Source: Macrobrachium rosenbergii (Eukaryota; Arthropoda; Malacostraca; Decapoda; Palaemonidae). Taken from it: a stretch of DNA of 64,000 bases. Below the pieces are notes generated by a model. That model was not told where the DNA came from. It saw nothing but the letters and a program-made list of their open reading frames with translations, and did no database searches. A program made the position numbers and the translations under genes. Where the stretch lies: the NCBI RefSeq assembly GCF_040412425.1, contig NC_089741.1, positions 38,596,038 to 38,660,037 on the forward strand. Direction: 5' to 3'. Positions 12,663 through 25,556 of the stretch are shown here, one piece after another (the stretch's first letter is position 1; each line of letters begins with the position of its first letter).

Positions 12663-12832
12663 GGAGGTCCTCTTAGGTTTTAACTAGATATGGATTTAGC
12701 AACAGTCACTGCTATTACTAATACTAATATCACGATACATACAGGCATTCTTACAAAATAAATCCCGTGATTATTCTTACAAGCAGCAAGCAAAATTCTA
12801 TATGAGCCTCAAATTTGTGTTAATGAAACTTG

Positions 12833-12835
<3 letters not shown>

Positions 12836-12887
<52 letters not shown>
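12836..12887. repeat. (CT)n microsatellite
   Basis: About 26 CT units. Confidence 0.95.
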
Positions 12888-12888
<1 letters not shown>

Positions 12889-13470
12889 AATGAAAAAAGA
12901 TGGCAGGAAAAAGAGCAGAACTAAACTTCAAAGAGAGCTGCAGACACGCCTCTTGAAGCATGGAAGTACACCAAGGAAAAACGGAGGGAGGAAAAGAGTT
13001 CCAAAACTGGGCAGTACAAAATAAGAAGCCAGGATTCACGAGGTGTTTTCCGAGGAGGTAAGACAATGAACTGGTAACCAGTTAACTGAAAGGCTCCTTC
13101 GAGCATCACCCATCATGGTTTGCATTCAAACTTGGTCTCGCCTCAGGAGCATCGAAAGTTTATCATTGTCATTCTTCTCAACCAGGAAACAACACTCAGC
13201 AGCCTTTGGCTGTCACGCCCGAGCTATGCCTACAAAGACCAATATTTACAGTCCCCTAAAGTTGGGACAACTTCCTTTTTAAAATGGAAGATGAATTAGG
13301 ACATCTGGAGAATGGGACCAGCAGTCACAGCAGCTCATTATTGAAGTGGGAAAAATGTCCAGTTTTGTGAAAAACACTGACCCATGAATTAGCTTCCGTC
13401 TGTTTAATTGAGGCCTTTCCAGTGTACATAGTGTCCTCTTTCTGTGGGAATGCTAGATCGTTTGTTTGCC

Positions 13471-13477
<7 letters not shown>

Positions 13478-13516
<39 letters not shown>

Positions 13517-13652
13517 CCTTAGGCCTATCTGCGGCTCTCTGCACTGTGAAGATTGGTCCTTTGACTATTTTCAGCCAAACCTGTTATATTTTTTTAGAAT
13601 CCTTTTTCAGATATCAAAACCAGCCTCTCTCTCTCTCTCTCTCTCTTCTCTC
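13478..13652. repeat. Two (CT)n tracts
   Basis: (CT)n at about 13478-13514 and 13626-13652 with a unique spacer. Confidence 0.9.
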
Positions 13653-13920
13653 TGAGGCAGCGACTGTACAGAAAACCTTTTGAAAATATCATAATGAGAA
13701 ACCCATTTACTAAAGCAATGTTTTTACTGGGGAGTTGCTAAAGATTTCTTTCGTCTTAAAGAGTTTTTTTTTTTTATAAAATACGTGTCACATTTTTTTA
13801 GGTCTGTTAACCGAACTGTTTGTCTGTGTTCGGATATAAAACTGTCAGTAAAAAAACTGCAAGGTGACTGTGCCACTTTTGAATACAGTATAACCATACA
13901 CTTAAATATACAAAAGTGTT

Positions 13921-13942
13921 CATATATATATATATATATATA

Positions 13943-14005
<63 letters not shown>

Positions 14006-14199
14006 TTAAACCGATCACTTGCAATAAAATATTTTTTAATCAGTATTGAAAATAACAGATTCCATTTAAACTGGATGATATCTAGCGGAGGCTTTATTTT
14101 AAAAAATTACAAGTTTTCAATGACTGTCTGTCCACGACTGGTAGCCATAAATAAAAAAATCTCCAGTAGATACCATCCTGTTCACAAGGTCCTGTTAGT

Positions 14200-14282
<83 letters not shown>
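13921..14282. repeat. Two (AT)n tracts
   Basis: (AT)n at about 13921-14000 and 14202-14282, separated by 200 bp of unique AT-rich DNA. Confidence 0.95.
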
Positions 14283-14284
<2 letters not shown>

Positions 14285-14412
14285 CTAAGGTTAACTCTCT
14301 CTACAGCCACCATTCTTTGGGGAAAAAGCCATACGTTAGAAGACAGACATATAAATACAGTAGACAGACTGTGTATGCATACAAAGAATTATATTTTCAT
14401 ACACAAATAAAC

Positions 14413-14795
14413 ACAAGTAAAAAATGTGCCGAAGTTTCTTCGGCGCAATCGAGTTTTCTGCAGAGCTTATAATGCTGTATGAAACTCTCGGCTACGACCG
14501 GAGAGCGCTAAGTTGCTCCCCAGATGCGGTGAAGTGAAGGTACATCGGCGACGCCTCCCGAATTGGACTCGACGGTGCCAGATGCACGATCACGGCTAAC
14601 TTTAATCTTGAATAAATAAAATTATTGAGGAGGGAGGGTTGCAATTCTGGCATGTTTGATAACCGGAGGGTGGATCATCAACATACCAATTCTGCAGCCC
14701 TAGCCTGGCGTAGTTTGAGAGGATCTGAGGGTGACAGAAAAAGTGCGGACGGACAGACAAAAAGCCGGCGCAATAGTTTTCTTTTACAGAAAACT
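14413..14795 (-). mobile_element. Foldback element family A, copy 2 (reverse)
   Basis: Reverse orientation: starts ACAAGTAAAAAATGTGCCG and CGCAATCGAGTTTTCTG, ends GCCGGCGCAATAGTTTTC and TTACAGAAAACT. The middle is more diverged than in other copies (about 14510-14575 is not alignable by eye), and its inner inverted arms (about 14628-14735) are eroded. Confidence 0.75.
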
Positions 14796-15329
14796 AATAA
14801 GGCAATTTCTCAGTCCATTATGACATTGCAACTCCGGCAAACTACCGCTTCTCGGACCAAACGTTCCCGCCCCCCCCTACCCCCAACGTGTTGGTTCCTC
14901 CTCAGGAAACGTTTGAGGAAAGGAGAGCCCATTCCTCTCATGTTCCCCTCGTTTCCTCAAGAGTCTCGGTTTGAGGAAACCCCAAGAGCCCCCTTCCTCC
15001 CCCCACCTCCCCTGCTCCATCTTTTTACCCTTCCCCTCCCTTCTCCTCCTCCCCCTCCTCCTCCTCACCCCTTGCCCTGACACCTTTCTTTTTCTTGATT
15101 TCTTCCTTTCCCTGATTCATTTAGTCGTCTTGGGGTCCTACTTTTGCTGTCACATTTCAAAGTCCTTTTTCCATTCTTCAACTTTTGATACAGAAGAGGC
15201 TTATGGAATAGGATACCCAGTGTCTGTATCTAGCCCAGGCCTGAGGCCGATATAGAGGGGGGGAAAAAGGCGGGTTTTGACACCAAAAGGAACTGTCGAA
15301 TCTGGTCTTGAGAGACAGGAAATTAAAAT

Positions 15330-15910
15330 CGATCTTCCAATCCTCCACTTATAAAGTACTTTTTTCAACTTGTGTTTTTAGGACTCCTTTTACATTCCTT
15401 TTAGTACTCCTTTCATAGTCCTTTTAAAGTCCTACATTTAGTTCAGTCACATATTCAAAAGTCATTTTTTCAGTGTCCTGTTTTAGAGTCCTACTAACAA
15501 AATTACCTTTTTTAAAGTCCAACTTCATTCTTCCCTTAGTGTCATATTCCTTTGTCCTCCTTTTCAAGTCCAGCTCTTAGTCTCCCCCTTTTAGAAATCC
15601 CACCAGCTGTCCACCTCCTCCAACTAAGATACAGACCTCCTTTTAAACCAATGCTTTCTCTCCTTTTAAAGACAAAGTTTCAGTCCCTCTTTTATTTATC
15701 ATCTAAACCCTTTTTAAAAAAAGTTTTACATATAACTATTGATAAACCCTACTTTTAATGACTCAATTATCAACAAACCCCTTTCTAAAAAAAATTCTTA
15801 TTTTCAACCGTCTGTAAATCCTACTTTTAATTACCCTTTCAATTATCAGCAAACCCCTTTAAAAAAATCTTACTTTTAATCATTTACAGATCCCACTTTT
15901 AACAGCCATT
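15330..15910. repeat. Degenerate AGTCCTTTT / CCTACTTTTAA repeat
   Basis: Loose reiteration of AGTCCTTTTA, TCCTACTTTTAA and AAACCCCTTT motifs over about 580 bp with no regular period. No gene is seen. The preceding 14.8-15.3 kb is pyrimidine-rich and also has no supported gene. Confidence 0.5.
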
Positions 15911-16202
15911 TTATTCATACTCTATCTAAACTCCTCCCCCTAAAACTTTTTGTGTCAATGACCTTAGTAGTTGTGACGCCAGAAAAAAAACTTTTTCCCC
16001 ACTCCCCTGGAAACGAATATATATTGTCTTTAGTTGACTGACTCCCCCATTTGTTACTTTCGACCCAAATTTCTCTGGTATTTTTAAAGGGTCGTTTGAC
16101 AAATACACGTCTCCCATTTGTGTTGGAGCGATTGGGTGACGCATATTGATTGATCTGGCGAAGGGAGACTTACGTAGCCTTAAACAGGCATATGTAAAGC
16201 GC

Positions 16203-16204
<2 letters not shown>

Positions 16205-16246
<42 letters not shown>

Positions 16247-16392
16247 AGCGGTTACTTCTAACTTAATCTCAGTCTTTCGAATATTTGTCGTAGTTAATTT
16301 AGAATTGTGTGTGTGTGTGTGAGCTGATTATTCTAACTTAATCTCAGTCACTTGAATATGTGGCGTAGTTAATTCAGTTAGGATTCTGCTGT

Positions 16393-16465
<73 letters not shown>

Positions 16466-16533
16466 ATACTTGAATTGTACAAGTAATGAATATAGTTTTT
16501 TTGGAGTCATATCTAGTTTTCGTTCACTTGTAA

Positions 16534-16582
<49 letters not shown>
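16205..16582. repeat. (CT)n, (GT)n and (CA)n cluster with duplicated flank
   Basis: (CT)n at about 16205-16243, 16399-16461 and 16535-16558, the last running into (CA)n to 16582. (GT)n lies at about 16306-16322. The block TTCTAACTTAATCTCAGTC occurs before both the (GT)n and the second (CT)n tract and is followed each time by CGTAGTTAATT. Confidence 0.85.
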
Positions 16583-16822
16583 TAACCAGCCTACCTATGC
16601 ATTTTTCTTTTTAAAAAATCTGATTTTAAAGAGATAAAAAAAACAATAGAACAAACTGAATCCAGATAACTCGGATTTCACAGTGACAAGATGAATGGAA
16701 TCCCTGTTACACCTAATTATGCCTCCCGTAAAACTTCGGTCGGGGAAGTTTCAAATTGTTTGAAGTTTGCCCCGAGACTCATTTGCCCCAGGCCAACTTC
16801 ATCCTTGTAAAGCGACAGGAGT

Positions 16823-16866
<44 letters not shown>

Positions 16867-16932
16867 GGCGTCTTTTTGCCTAGTAAAACGATAAGCGTGT
16901 TCTGTCTATCTATTTTGTCTAAATGACACCTA

Positions 16933-17016
<84 letters not shown>
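16823..17016. repeat. Two (CT)n tracts
   Basis: (CT)n at about 16823-16865 and 16938-17016. Confidence 0.95.
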
Positions 17017-17019
<3 letters not shown>

Positions 17020-17369
17020 CTTTTAACATCTGTGTTTACAATATTTTTCTCCTCTCAGCTATAGGAAGTCTAAACATATATTTTCATTTCCAAATCACAT
17101 CTTAATCCATTTTTTTTAAATTAGGCTTTTATAATCATATTTCCTGCCTTCCTGATAATTATTTTGTATTCCACTTCCACAACTTCCATTAGCATTTAAT
17201 TCTGAGATCCATATTCTTGTTTTAATTTTGCTTGTACACTTGTTTCCCTAAAATCAGTTTCATAATTATGTTCATCTAAATATTGTTGTGTATTTGAGTT
17301 CCACTGCATTAAAACTTATTAATGAAACATTCACAATTGACTCCTTGACTCTACACCCTTTAGAATGGA

Positions 17370-17615
17370 GAGGAATGTAGAATTGAGGCCAAAGGCCAAT
17401 CGCTGGGAACGATGATGTCATTTAGCGCTGAAAGGGAGACAGTATAAAGGTTTGAAAGGCGTAACAGGAGGTAAACCTCGCAGTTGCACAATGAAACAAC
17501 TGTTAGGAGAGAGTGGAAAGTACCACGGAAGAAAGAGAATAAGGGAGGTATAGTCAAGAAGAACGAAAGGGGTTGCAGCTACGGGCCCAAGGGACGCCGC
17601 AAAGTGCCACCAACT
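17370..17615 (+). mobile_element. SINE-like element family B, copy 2
   Basis: Shares TTTGAAAGGCGTAACAGGAG, AACCTCGCAGTTGCACAATG, ACAACTGTTAGGAGAG, GGAAGAAAGAGAATA, GGGGTTGCAGCTACGGGCC and GGGACGCCGCAAAG with the copies at 12385 and 31500. The 3' GTGCACC hairpin is missing, so this copy is 3'-truncated. Confidence 0.75.
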
Positions 17616-18115
17616 CAGGGATAAAATAACATTTTTCTTGATCTTGCCGGCCGAATGTTATGACCTACTCCTACTGTGACTAACAGTTTTAAAATAATTT
17701 ATTTAAATATACACAAACTTCCCTTAATTTCCATCATTAACTGATGAAAATTAAATCTAATTATTCCTAACATCTGGCATCAACACCTAACAATCATGTT
17801 TCCTGTAATAGCATTTAGTGTAACTCCGGCTCAGACTAAGAAAAAAAAATGTTACAGAACATCTAATCTGTTGATTGTAAAGGTACAGACACGCGATCGA
17901 AAGGAATAAAGACAAGGCAAAGAAAAACAAAGAAACAAGGACAATCAAGAAACATAAGACGACGACAACGTTATAGAAGCCTTGCCTTCAAAGAAAAGTG
18001 AATTGGAAAGCGCGAGAAACAGCTATTATTATTTTTTTAGCACTTTGTGATTACAATGACCGCGTTTTGAATTGTGGAGCCGTGTCAATTTTTATCTTCA
18101 TATCATACGAAACAG

Positions 18116-18117
<2 letters not shown>

Positions 18118-18193
<76 letters not shown>

Positions 18194-18254
18194 GGCTGAA
18201 GCAAGTGCAATAAATGTCCCCGCCAGTTAATGCAGAAAGCACTATTCATACCAT

Positions 18255-18322
<68 letters not shown>
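18118..18322. repeat. Two (GA)n tracts
   Basis: (GA)n at about 18118-18191 and 18259-18322, with a 67-bp spacer. Confidence 0.95.
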
Positions 18323-18325
<3 letters not shown>

Positions 18326-18833
18326 GTTCAGTAAGGTTAGTACAGTAAACAATACCCATACCCTAAAGGACACTGGGCATGAACTAAAAACACATTTATA
18401 TGACGATTCTTGTTACTATACTTAATCATTCATAGTCATTTCAGATTGATAAACCTTAGGTAAATAAAAAAAAACATCCATGGCTAGAATTCCGACCCCA
18501 AAAGGACTCCCCCCTTGGCCATTGAACCACCTACTCAATTCCTCAAATCAAGAGATATTCTAAGTTACCTGTCCCATACTGTGTGTGTAGCGATGTCGTG
18601 TCTCGTTTTTTACAACATCAGGAAGCCGAGGAATTTTATAAGTCGTCACGATATCCGATCTCGTTCGGGAAGTTAGTTCCTCTATAAATTTGTCGTATAT
18701 TGTATTCCCTAGAAGTCGGGTCACTGTAGTTGGAGGTCAGGTAGATCAAACAGTCATAAGTTATTGGGTTAATTGGCTATTTTCATCAGTAGCTTGTTAT
18801 ATACACTAAGTTTAATATTAAATATCAAAAGAC

Positions 18834-19198
18834 AGTTTTCTGTAAAAGGAAACTATTGTGCCGGCTTTTTCTGTCCGCCCTCAGATCTTAAAAACTACCG
18901 AGGCTAGAAGGTTGCAAATTGTGTTGATCATCCATCCTCCAATCACCAAACATACCAAATTGCAGCCCTAAAGCCTCAGTAGTTTTTATTTTAAGTTAAA
19001 GTTATCCATAATTGTGAGTCTGGCAACGCTATGGGACATGCCACGCACCGGGCCGTGGCTAAAGCTCCATAGGCCGCGGCTCATACACCATTATATCGAG
19101 ACCACCGATAGATCTATTTTCGGTGGCGTTTATTATACGCTGTACAGAAAACTCGATTGCGCCTAAGAAACCTCTGCGCATTACATTTTTTACTTGTT
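18834..19198 (+). mobile_element. Foldback element family A, copy 3
   Basis: Same order of blocks as the copy at 5169, but about 45 bp shorter. The second TCCGTCCGCAC segment near the 5' end is missing, so CCGGCTTTTTCTGTCCGCCC is joined directly. The inner arms are retained (about 18885-18920 and 18947-18990). Confidence 0.8.
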
Positions 19199-22140
19199 TA
19201 ATACTGTTTATAAAACAGCGTCGACCCAAAAGCTTATTTTTAAAAAGGTTAAAGATCAATTCTGTCACACTTGCGTGGTTGGTTTAACCCTTACGTCGAG
19301 ATTGAAGAGCAGACGCACTACTAAGTTTATAAAATATATATAAAGTATCGGAAGGATTTATCAGTTTATAATACATTCTTGACCCAAAGAATTGTTTCAA
19401 ATTGAAAGATCCTTAATTTTTGTAGCCTCAATTCTGTTGTTAGTTTAACCCTTACTTCGAAATCTGGAGTTAATATTTTCGGTACTACCTACCCACCAAA
19501 TTACACCGGCAGGCTCCCACGCTGTTATCAATTACGTTTTATGTATTACCAGTATTACTAATAAATTCGCGTAGCACCATAGCTGTTATTGAACATTTAT
19601 TCCATTTGTTACTTAAATTCCTTGGTTTTTAATCAGCCTGCTAGATTCTATAGCATACCCATCAGCAACTAGAGTTAAGAACCAGAAAACCTTTTGGTTG
19701 CAGCCAAAACACTGATATGTGCCCTTCTTCGTCCAAAACAATCAAAACGCCACCAACCAGGTAACTTCAATTATGATACTATGCTGTCAGTTCAGACAAA
19801 GCTTTACTTTCTATAATGCATCTGATACCTCTGCGCAAGTTCAACGCTAGCCATTCACTGTTGGCCAATGACCACCCAAATCCTTGTAGAACGTTTAACG
19901 ACTGTACTTTCTCGCCTGAATTATGAACTCCACCAGGTAATTACTAAAGCTAGCTAAAGAGACTACTTTAAGTCCTCCACCATGCCAGCGTTAGAATCAT
20001 ATACCTTCAGACTGCTTGCTATGTCTATACAAGAGGTCGAATCCTTAAATCTTATATTGAGAAACCTTGTAATAAAGCATTCATATTAATTTTTTAATAA
20101 GTTTATGTTTGAAAACCAACCCCAACTAAGCAAGTTTGACCAGCAGTCCATATTTCTTCTGAGTGTACCACTCAAAACGACCATGGAAAAGTAATTGCCG
20201 TTCAAAACTTAAGCTTAACTGTAGAGTAACTCAAAGGTCAACCAAGCGTGATATTTCACGTTATCTTCATTCGCGACTTAGAAGTTTCTAGTCCATGGTA
20301 ACCTAACCACACACCAACATTAGCTTTAACAGTTCCACGCCAGTTTCTTTCATTACAGGTATTGTGGTAACGACACCTTACCATTCATCTGCATATTTTA
20401 AATTCTGTAATCCGGACCATTCTTTTCCCGTCCTCCACTACAGGGTTTTGAGAGCCAACCTTACAGATAGCGTTCGAATTTTTGGCACGAATTTCAGTAC
20501 ATTACTCTAACAAATAAATTCCTACATACTATCCGAAACTTTACTACCTTGTGAAGAAAACCAACCAATTCAAAAACCAACCAATTTAATGGTTAAAAGA
20601 CAGAAGCAACGTCAATACTTTATTCATATCAATTACAAAGAATCATCTCTTCAAAGAGTGTTTAATCTACGTGGCTGCAAGGACTAAAAATCCTTGAGCC
20701 ACTCTGAAGAGTTTAGACAGAGCCGAAGAAACTACCTTAAATATGGTTCCTCAAGCCTTAGTTCGGCCTGTGCCCAAGATGGCCAGTTTACACCAACAAC
20801 TAGCCTCCTTGGCCAAGCAGAACTACCAAGGTCTCACAGTAGTAATCCAGAGCAATGTACACATTAGGACGACCTGACACATACTCAGCAGCAGTCCGGA
20901 GAACCAGTACACAAGTAGCTAGCTAGCTCCAAGCACTTTCCCATGCCTCTGAGCAGTGCTGAAGTGACATCTCGACCTCCAGTAGACCCACACAAACAGT
21001 CAGTGAGTTCCCAGACATCGACAGCGTAAGAGATAAAACATCTTATGGAGTTCCCATCGCCTCAGCCTTTCTTGAAACAACCGGACCAAGGACTGAGCAA
21101 TAGTGTCCTCCCTCGACCAGGCCCCATGGACCCACAAACGACGTCGCTCTCCTGTGACGCGTGTTCCAACATTCCTGTGCCATAAACAATTTCCATTAAC
21201 TACACTGTTGTGTAGACATACTAGACATGGTAATTTCAAGAGCAGCTCCGCACTGAGATATACATTGATGAAGTTTTTGACTGAACTATATAGAAAAGGG
21301 TGCATATAATAACATGATATAACTTAAGAAATTTACCCAAATACTATGAGAAATAGTTTTTTGCTTAATTTACATTAATCTCCGACGGGCTGGTGCTAAA
21401 ATGGCGTCCATCCGAGCTTTCCCGCGTAAAAAAAAAAAGACTTTGAAAGTCTCACATTACTCCAATAAATTTTTCAAGTTACCTCACCTGTATTGCGTCG
21501 TATACAACCTTTCCTTTATTGTCCAGTCAAAAAATATCAAACAATAATATCTCCGTAATGAGCTCTTTAGAATTGCCCAACTGCTGTTAGCAGAACGGAA
21601 TATTCCTAAATATTAGAAAACGAGAAGTAACTAGCAGTTAAGTAATTTACTTCGCAACCTGAGATCACTGATATGAATCACTTTCATCAAGTACCCCTTT
21701 CCAAACAAACTCAGCTACCTTTTCATAAAACCTATATTATTTCCTCATTTATGCAGGAACATTTTCATTTACTCAGTAAATTACAATTTAAATTTACTGT
21801 TTAAAAGAAGTGAAGCCTTCAAGTACTCTATAAACTAGAATTAGAGTCTATTGTTTCAATGGAATTGACGCCTCGATCTGTTCTTCAAAGGGCAAAGCTA
21901 ATTCAGTGAAAAAGTCTAGAGTTTGATCACTACCCAGTCAATGCTAACAAAGTTTCGAGAAAATTTAAATCTAGAATTATCCTCCTAAGCAGCAGCAAGT
22001 TAAAATACTGCAAGTATTTTAAAGTAAATCTGTCAATTATTCTTTAAATAATACTGACCATGACTATTCTAGTGCTCACTAATAACATTAACCCAGCACC
22101 TACAGCCTACCACTTAGAACCTTAAGCTTAAAAACTGAAC
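19199..22140. other. Long AT-rich stretch, no gene seen
   Basis: About 2.9 kb without long open frames carrying a recognisable domain, without microsatellites and without convincing splice-bounded exons. A 101-codon minus-strand frame (21000-21305) shows no motif I recognise and is not called. Confidence 0.5.
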
Positions 22141-22149
22141 ACCTAAAGC

Positions 22150-22291
22150 AAGCCCCCCCTGTGGTGAACGGAAGACCAAGGTCTACCGTTCCCCTGTAGC
22201 CCCCCTGTGGTGAACGGCAGACCAAGGTCTACCGTTCAGCACAGGGGACGTCCTCCCCACGCCAGGGGCTCCGCCCCTGACGGGGGAGGAC
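22150..22291. repeat. GC-rich hairpin cluster
   Basis: Two near-perfect hairpins stand side by side. Hairpin 1 has arms 22202-22223 and 22226-22247 (20 of 22 positions pair, loop AA, core GAACGGCAGACC). Hairpin 2 has arms 22250-22269 and 22273-22291 (GTCCTCCCC outer, CAGGGGC inner, loop TCC). A direct repeat of hairpin 1's core precedes it at about 22150-22190. The GC content is far above the surroundings. It has no coding capacity and could be a transposon end, a hairpin-forming mobile element or a viral-like terminal repeat; no family was recognised. Confidence 0.7.
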
Positions 22292-22379
22292 TAGCCTATA
22301 AAATTTACAAGTTAATTATCTCAATCTGTATAAAACATGTAAATAATAACTAATACTAAATTAATTACACAGTATTTCC

Positions 22380-22830
22380 ATCACAAATGACACCAAATAG
22401 TCATATTCATTTCACCACCAAATCTGTCATAACCGTTTGTATAATCACCACGATCACCCAGTCACCAACTACCAAATTAAACCACGATCCTTTGTCACCA
22501 CCCCAGTCACCACCAACTACCAAATTTAACCACGATCCTTTGTCACCACCACAGACTGGACCTCACACAACTCATCACTATCGTCATAACTGCTGCTTTA
22601 AACATGCACACATTCCGTATTCATCACTCATCATCATCATCATTAATCTGCCACCACCATCCCTACAATTACCACGGCCATCCAGTCACCACCATTCCTT
22701 ACCAGTATCACCATCACCCTAACCATAACCACAGATTAGGCCTCACAATTTATCACTATCACCCTACTTTCCACAACAAACGTCCTCATATTCCTCATCA
22801 TCATTACTATTAAAATCATTCACCAAACGA
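22380..22830. repeat. CAC/TCA-rich low-complexity region with a direct repeat
   Basis: Rich in CACCA and ATCATC. A unit of about 50 bp containing ACTACCAAATT and CCACGATCCTTTGTCACCAC occurs twice (about 22464-22555). The His/Pro/Ser-rich open frames here have no supporting signal. Confidence 0.7.
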
Positions 22831-22885
22831 CACAACCAACTCATCATCACAAACTAGGAACGTTCTGAAATCAAAATGTACTCAC

Positions 22886-23110
22886 CTTTACAGCACCAGG
22901 ACGTGTGTTTCCAAACCAGATTCTTCACTGTTACATACGCCGATAATTCACAGCAGTAAACGTCAAGAAATATCTTCAAACAAGATGCGAATGGTGAACT
23001 TCACAGCCCAATTAACCACCAAACCCGATGCGTCCAAACAAGCGTCTTCAATAGCGTTGCAGCTACCCGCGATAAACACCGTACACGATCGCTATTCTTC
23101 GTCTTCTTCC
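22886..23110 (-). other. Candidate non-coding first exon (minus strand)
   Basis: Read on the minus strand, a relatively CpG-rich block ends in a good donor (CTGTAAAG then GTGAGTA) at 22885/22886. It contains no long open frame, as expected of a 5'UTR exon. No partner exon was found to its left, so this is only a candidate. Confidence 0.25.
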
Positions 23111-23732
23111 TTTTGTTCCTCTCGTGGCTTCAGGGCCTAGTCAACTAATACTCCCAGCCCAAATAACTGCTGTCACCTTAACTCGCGAGGTTCAAACAGT
23201 CTTAAAAGAAAGAAAAACTGTCCCGCTAAGGACGACGAACGCTGTAAACAATCACTGTTCTACTTCTTCATGTTTACAACTCTTCCGCTTCTTTCGTATC
23301 CTTGTAGGATCTTGGAGCCTGAGACTTACAATTTCTCACCTATATCGGAAAATTACTTTCCCATTTTACTTGATACTCGTCATTCCCAGTATTTGAAAAG
23401 TGTCTTATAGTTTTAAACAGATGTTTCCGTAACCTTTTAACGGTTCTTGAGTATATAATTAGGCCTAAGAAAATGGGGTTATTTTGGAATTCGTGGTTTC
23501 AAGTCTAAAATGCTGTGATAATTTTATTCTACAATAATTTTTTTTCGTTTGTACCATAATTCTTTTTATTGTTCATTCTCTTCAATTTTCTCCTGAAATT
23601 ATGTATTTTAAATCAATATTTAATCTTTTATAAAATTGTATTTTGTAACTTATTATATTCATTATTCCAGTAAGGCAATAATAGATAAGTAGGCTTTCAC
23701 TGGTACAAAATAAAGTTCCACTAGGCCTACAG

Positions 23733-24058
<326 letters not shown>

Positions 24059-24224
24059 AAAAGTGTCTGTATTTATAAATGGATACGCGTGTCACTGCAA
24101 AGCCTAAGCCTCAGTCCTAAATGTAGAAACAAATGAAGAAATTCTGACGGCCATGGTAGGATTCAACCCTCACCTTATAATACGAAAACTGAAAGATAAA
24201 AAGACACCGGGACTTAATGGGATT

Positions 24225-24226
<2 letters not shown>

Positions 24227-24272
<46 letters not shown>
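24227..24272. repeat. (CT)n microsatellite
   Basis: About 23 CT units. Confidence 0.95.
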
Positions 24273-24274
<2 letters not shown>

Positions 24275-25519
24275 AATGACTGGCAAAAGAATAGGCTAAT
24301 CCAGACGATATTTGAATTGAACATAAAATTTCAACATATTTTCAGATTAACCTGCTTTCTCTCATAAAATTACTTTGTCGTATTCACGCGCAATTATAAA
24401 CCAACCAGCGGGCTTCAAAGCAAGTACGGAAACATATATTATGTTGACTTGTATACAATATGATAACTTGATAAGTTTAATAATAATAGAATAATGTAAA
24501 AATATCGTACCTTGTTGCAAGAATTGTTTATCATTTTCTTTAGTCTTGTAATATAGAAAACTGATTCTTTTTCATGGGTACCTATGCTAATATTTCAACA
24601 CTATTACTTCGTGATTCAGATCTACATAAGCCTAACCATTCAAATGATTCAGCACATACATTAAGCTGGCTAAGGAGGAAGAAATCTTTATTTTACATAA
24701 ATTACGCTTGATTCAGCAACAATATAAAAAGCTACGTTATGCCTTGTTTTGGCTACAAAAAGAGAAGTTTTTCTTTAACATTTTTTTTTATTTTCTCATC
24801 CTTCCGTCCATATAAATATTAAACAGGCTCTTTTCCACAAAACTATCAGCTTTTATGTCTTATATACTCGAAAACAGTCTTAGTTTCCGTCATTCTTATC
24901 ATCATTCTAAACACTATCAGCTAGGCCTATAACGTGCATTTCCAATACCCCGCCACACTGAATTTCTATCCCAGCCGTTGCTAATAACAAGTCCTCCTTT
25001 CAAGTTTCGTTATATTTTTCATCTAAAAGTCTACACAGCATACATACATACATACATACATACATATAGAAAGAGAGAGAGGAATACCATTACGGTGTAA
25101 GGAATTGAGGATGAAAATAATACTCCTGATCTCGTTGCTTTCATCCGTTGTTAGATCGAAAATACGAAAAACACTTTTGTCCTTTTATCCTCCAAAGGAT
25201 TCCCGAATTAAATGGATCCTTAATTGGTTGGCAGGATGTCTTCCCCCAAGGATGACACTTGATAAGACCAGCTGTAAAGGAGAAGGATGGAAAGAAGTCT
25301 CATTCATTTTATCCTTTCGAGAGAGACATGATATGAGTCTACACCTGAGGCGGAGAATGCGCATGCGTCGATTGTACGTGTAGGTGTGTAGGTGTAGATG
25401 CAAGTTGTGTAGATGCGTGTGGAGAAAAATGGATTATGATGTTGACAAAATTCTTTACAGACATCATTAAATCGCTCTCTATATCTTTTTTTTTTTTTTA
25501 ATGACAAGATGTGTGTGTA

Positions 25520-25556
<37 letters not shown>

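Noticed and set aside
14625..15083. 151-codon plus and 68-codon minus frames
   Set aside because: Span the end of a family A copy and a pyrimidine-rich tract; no motif recognised.
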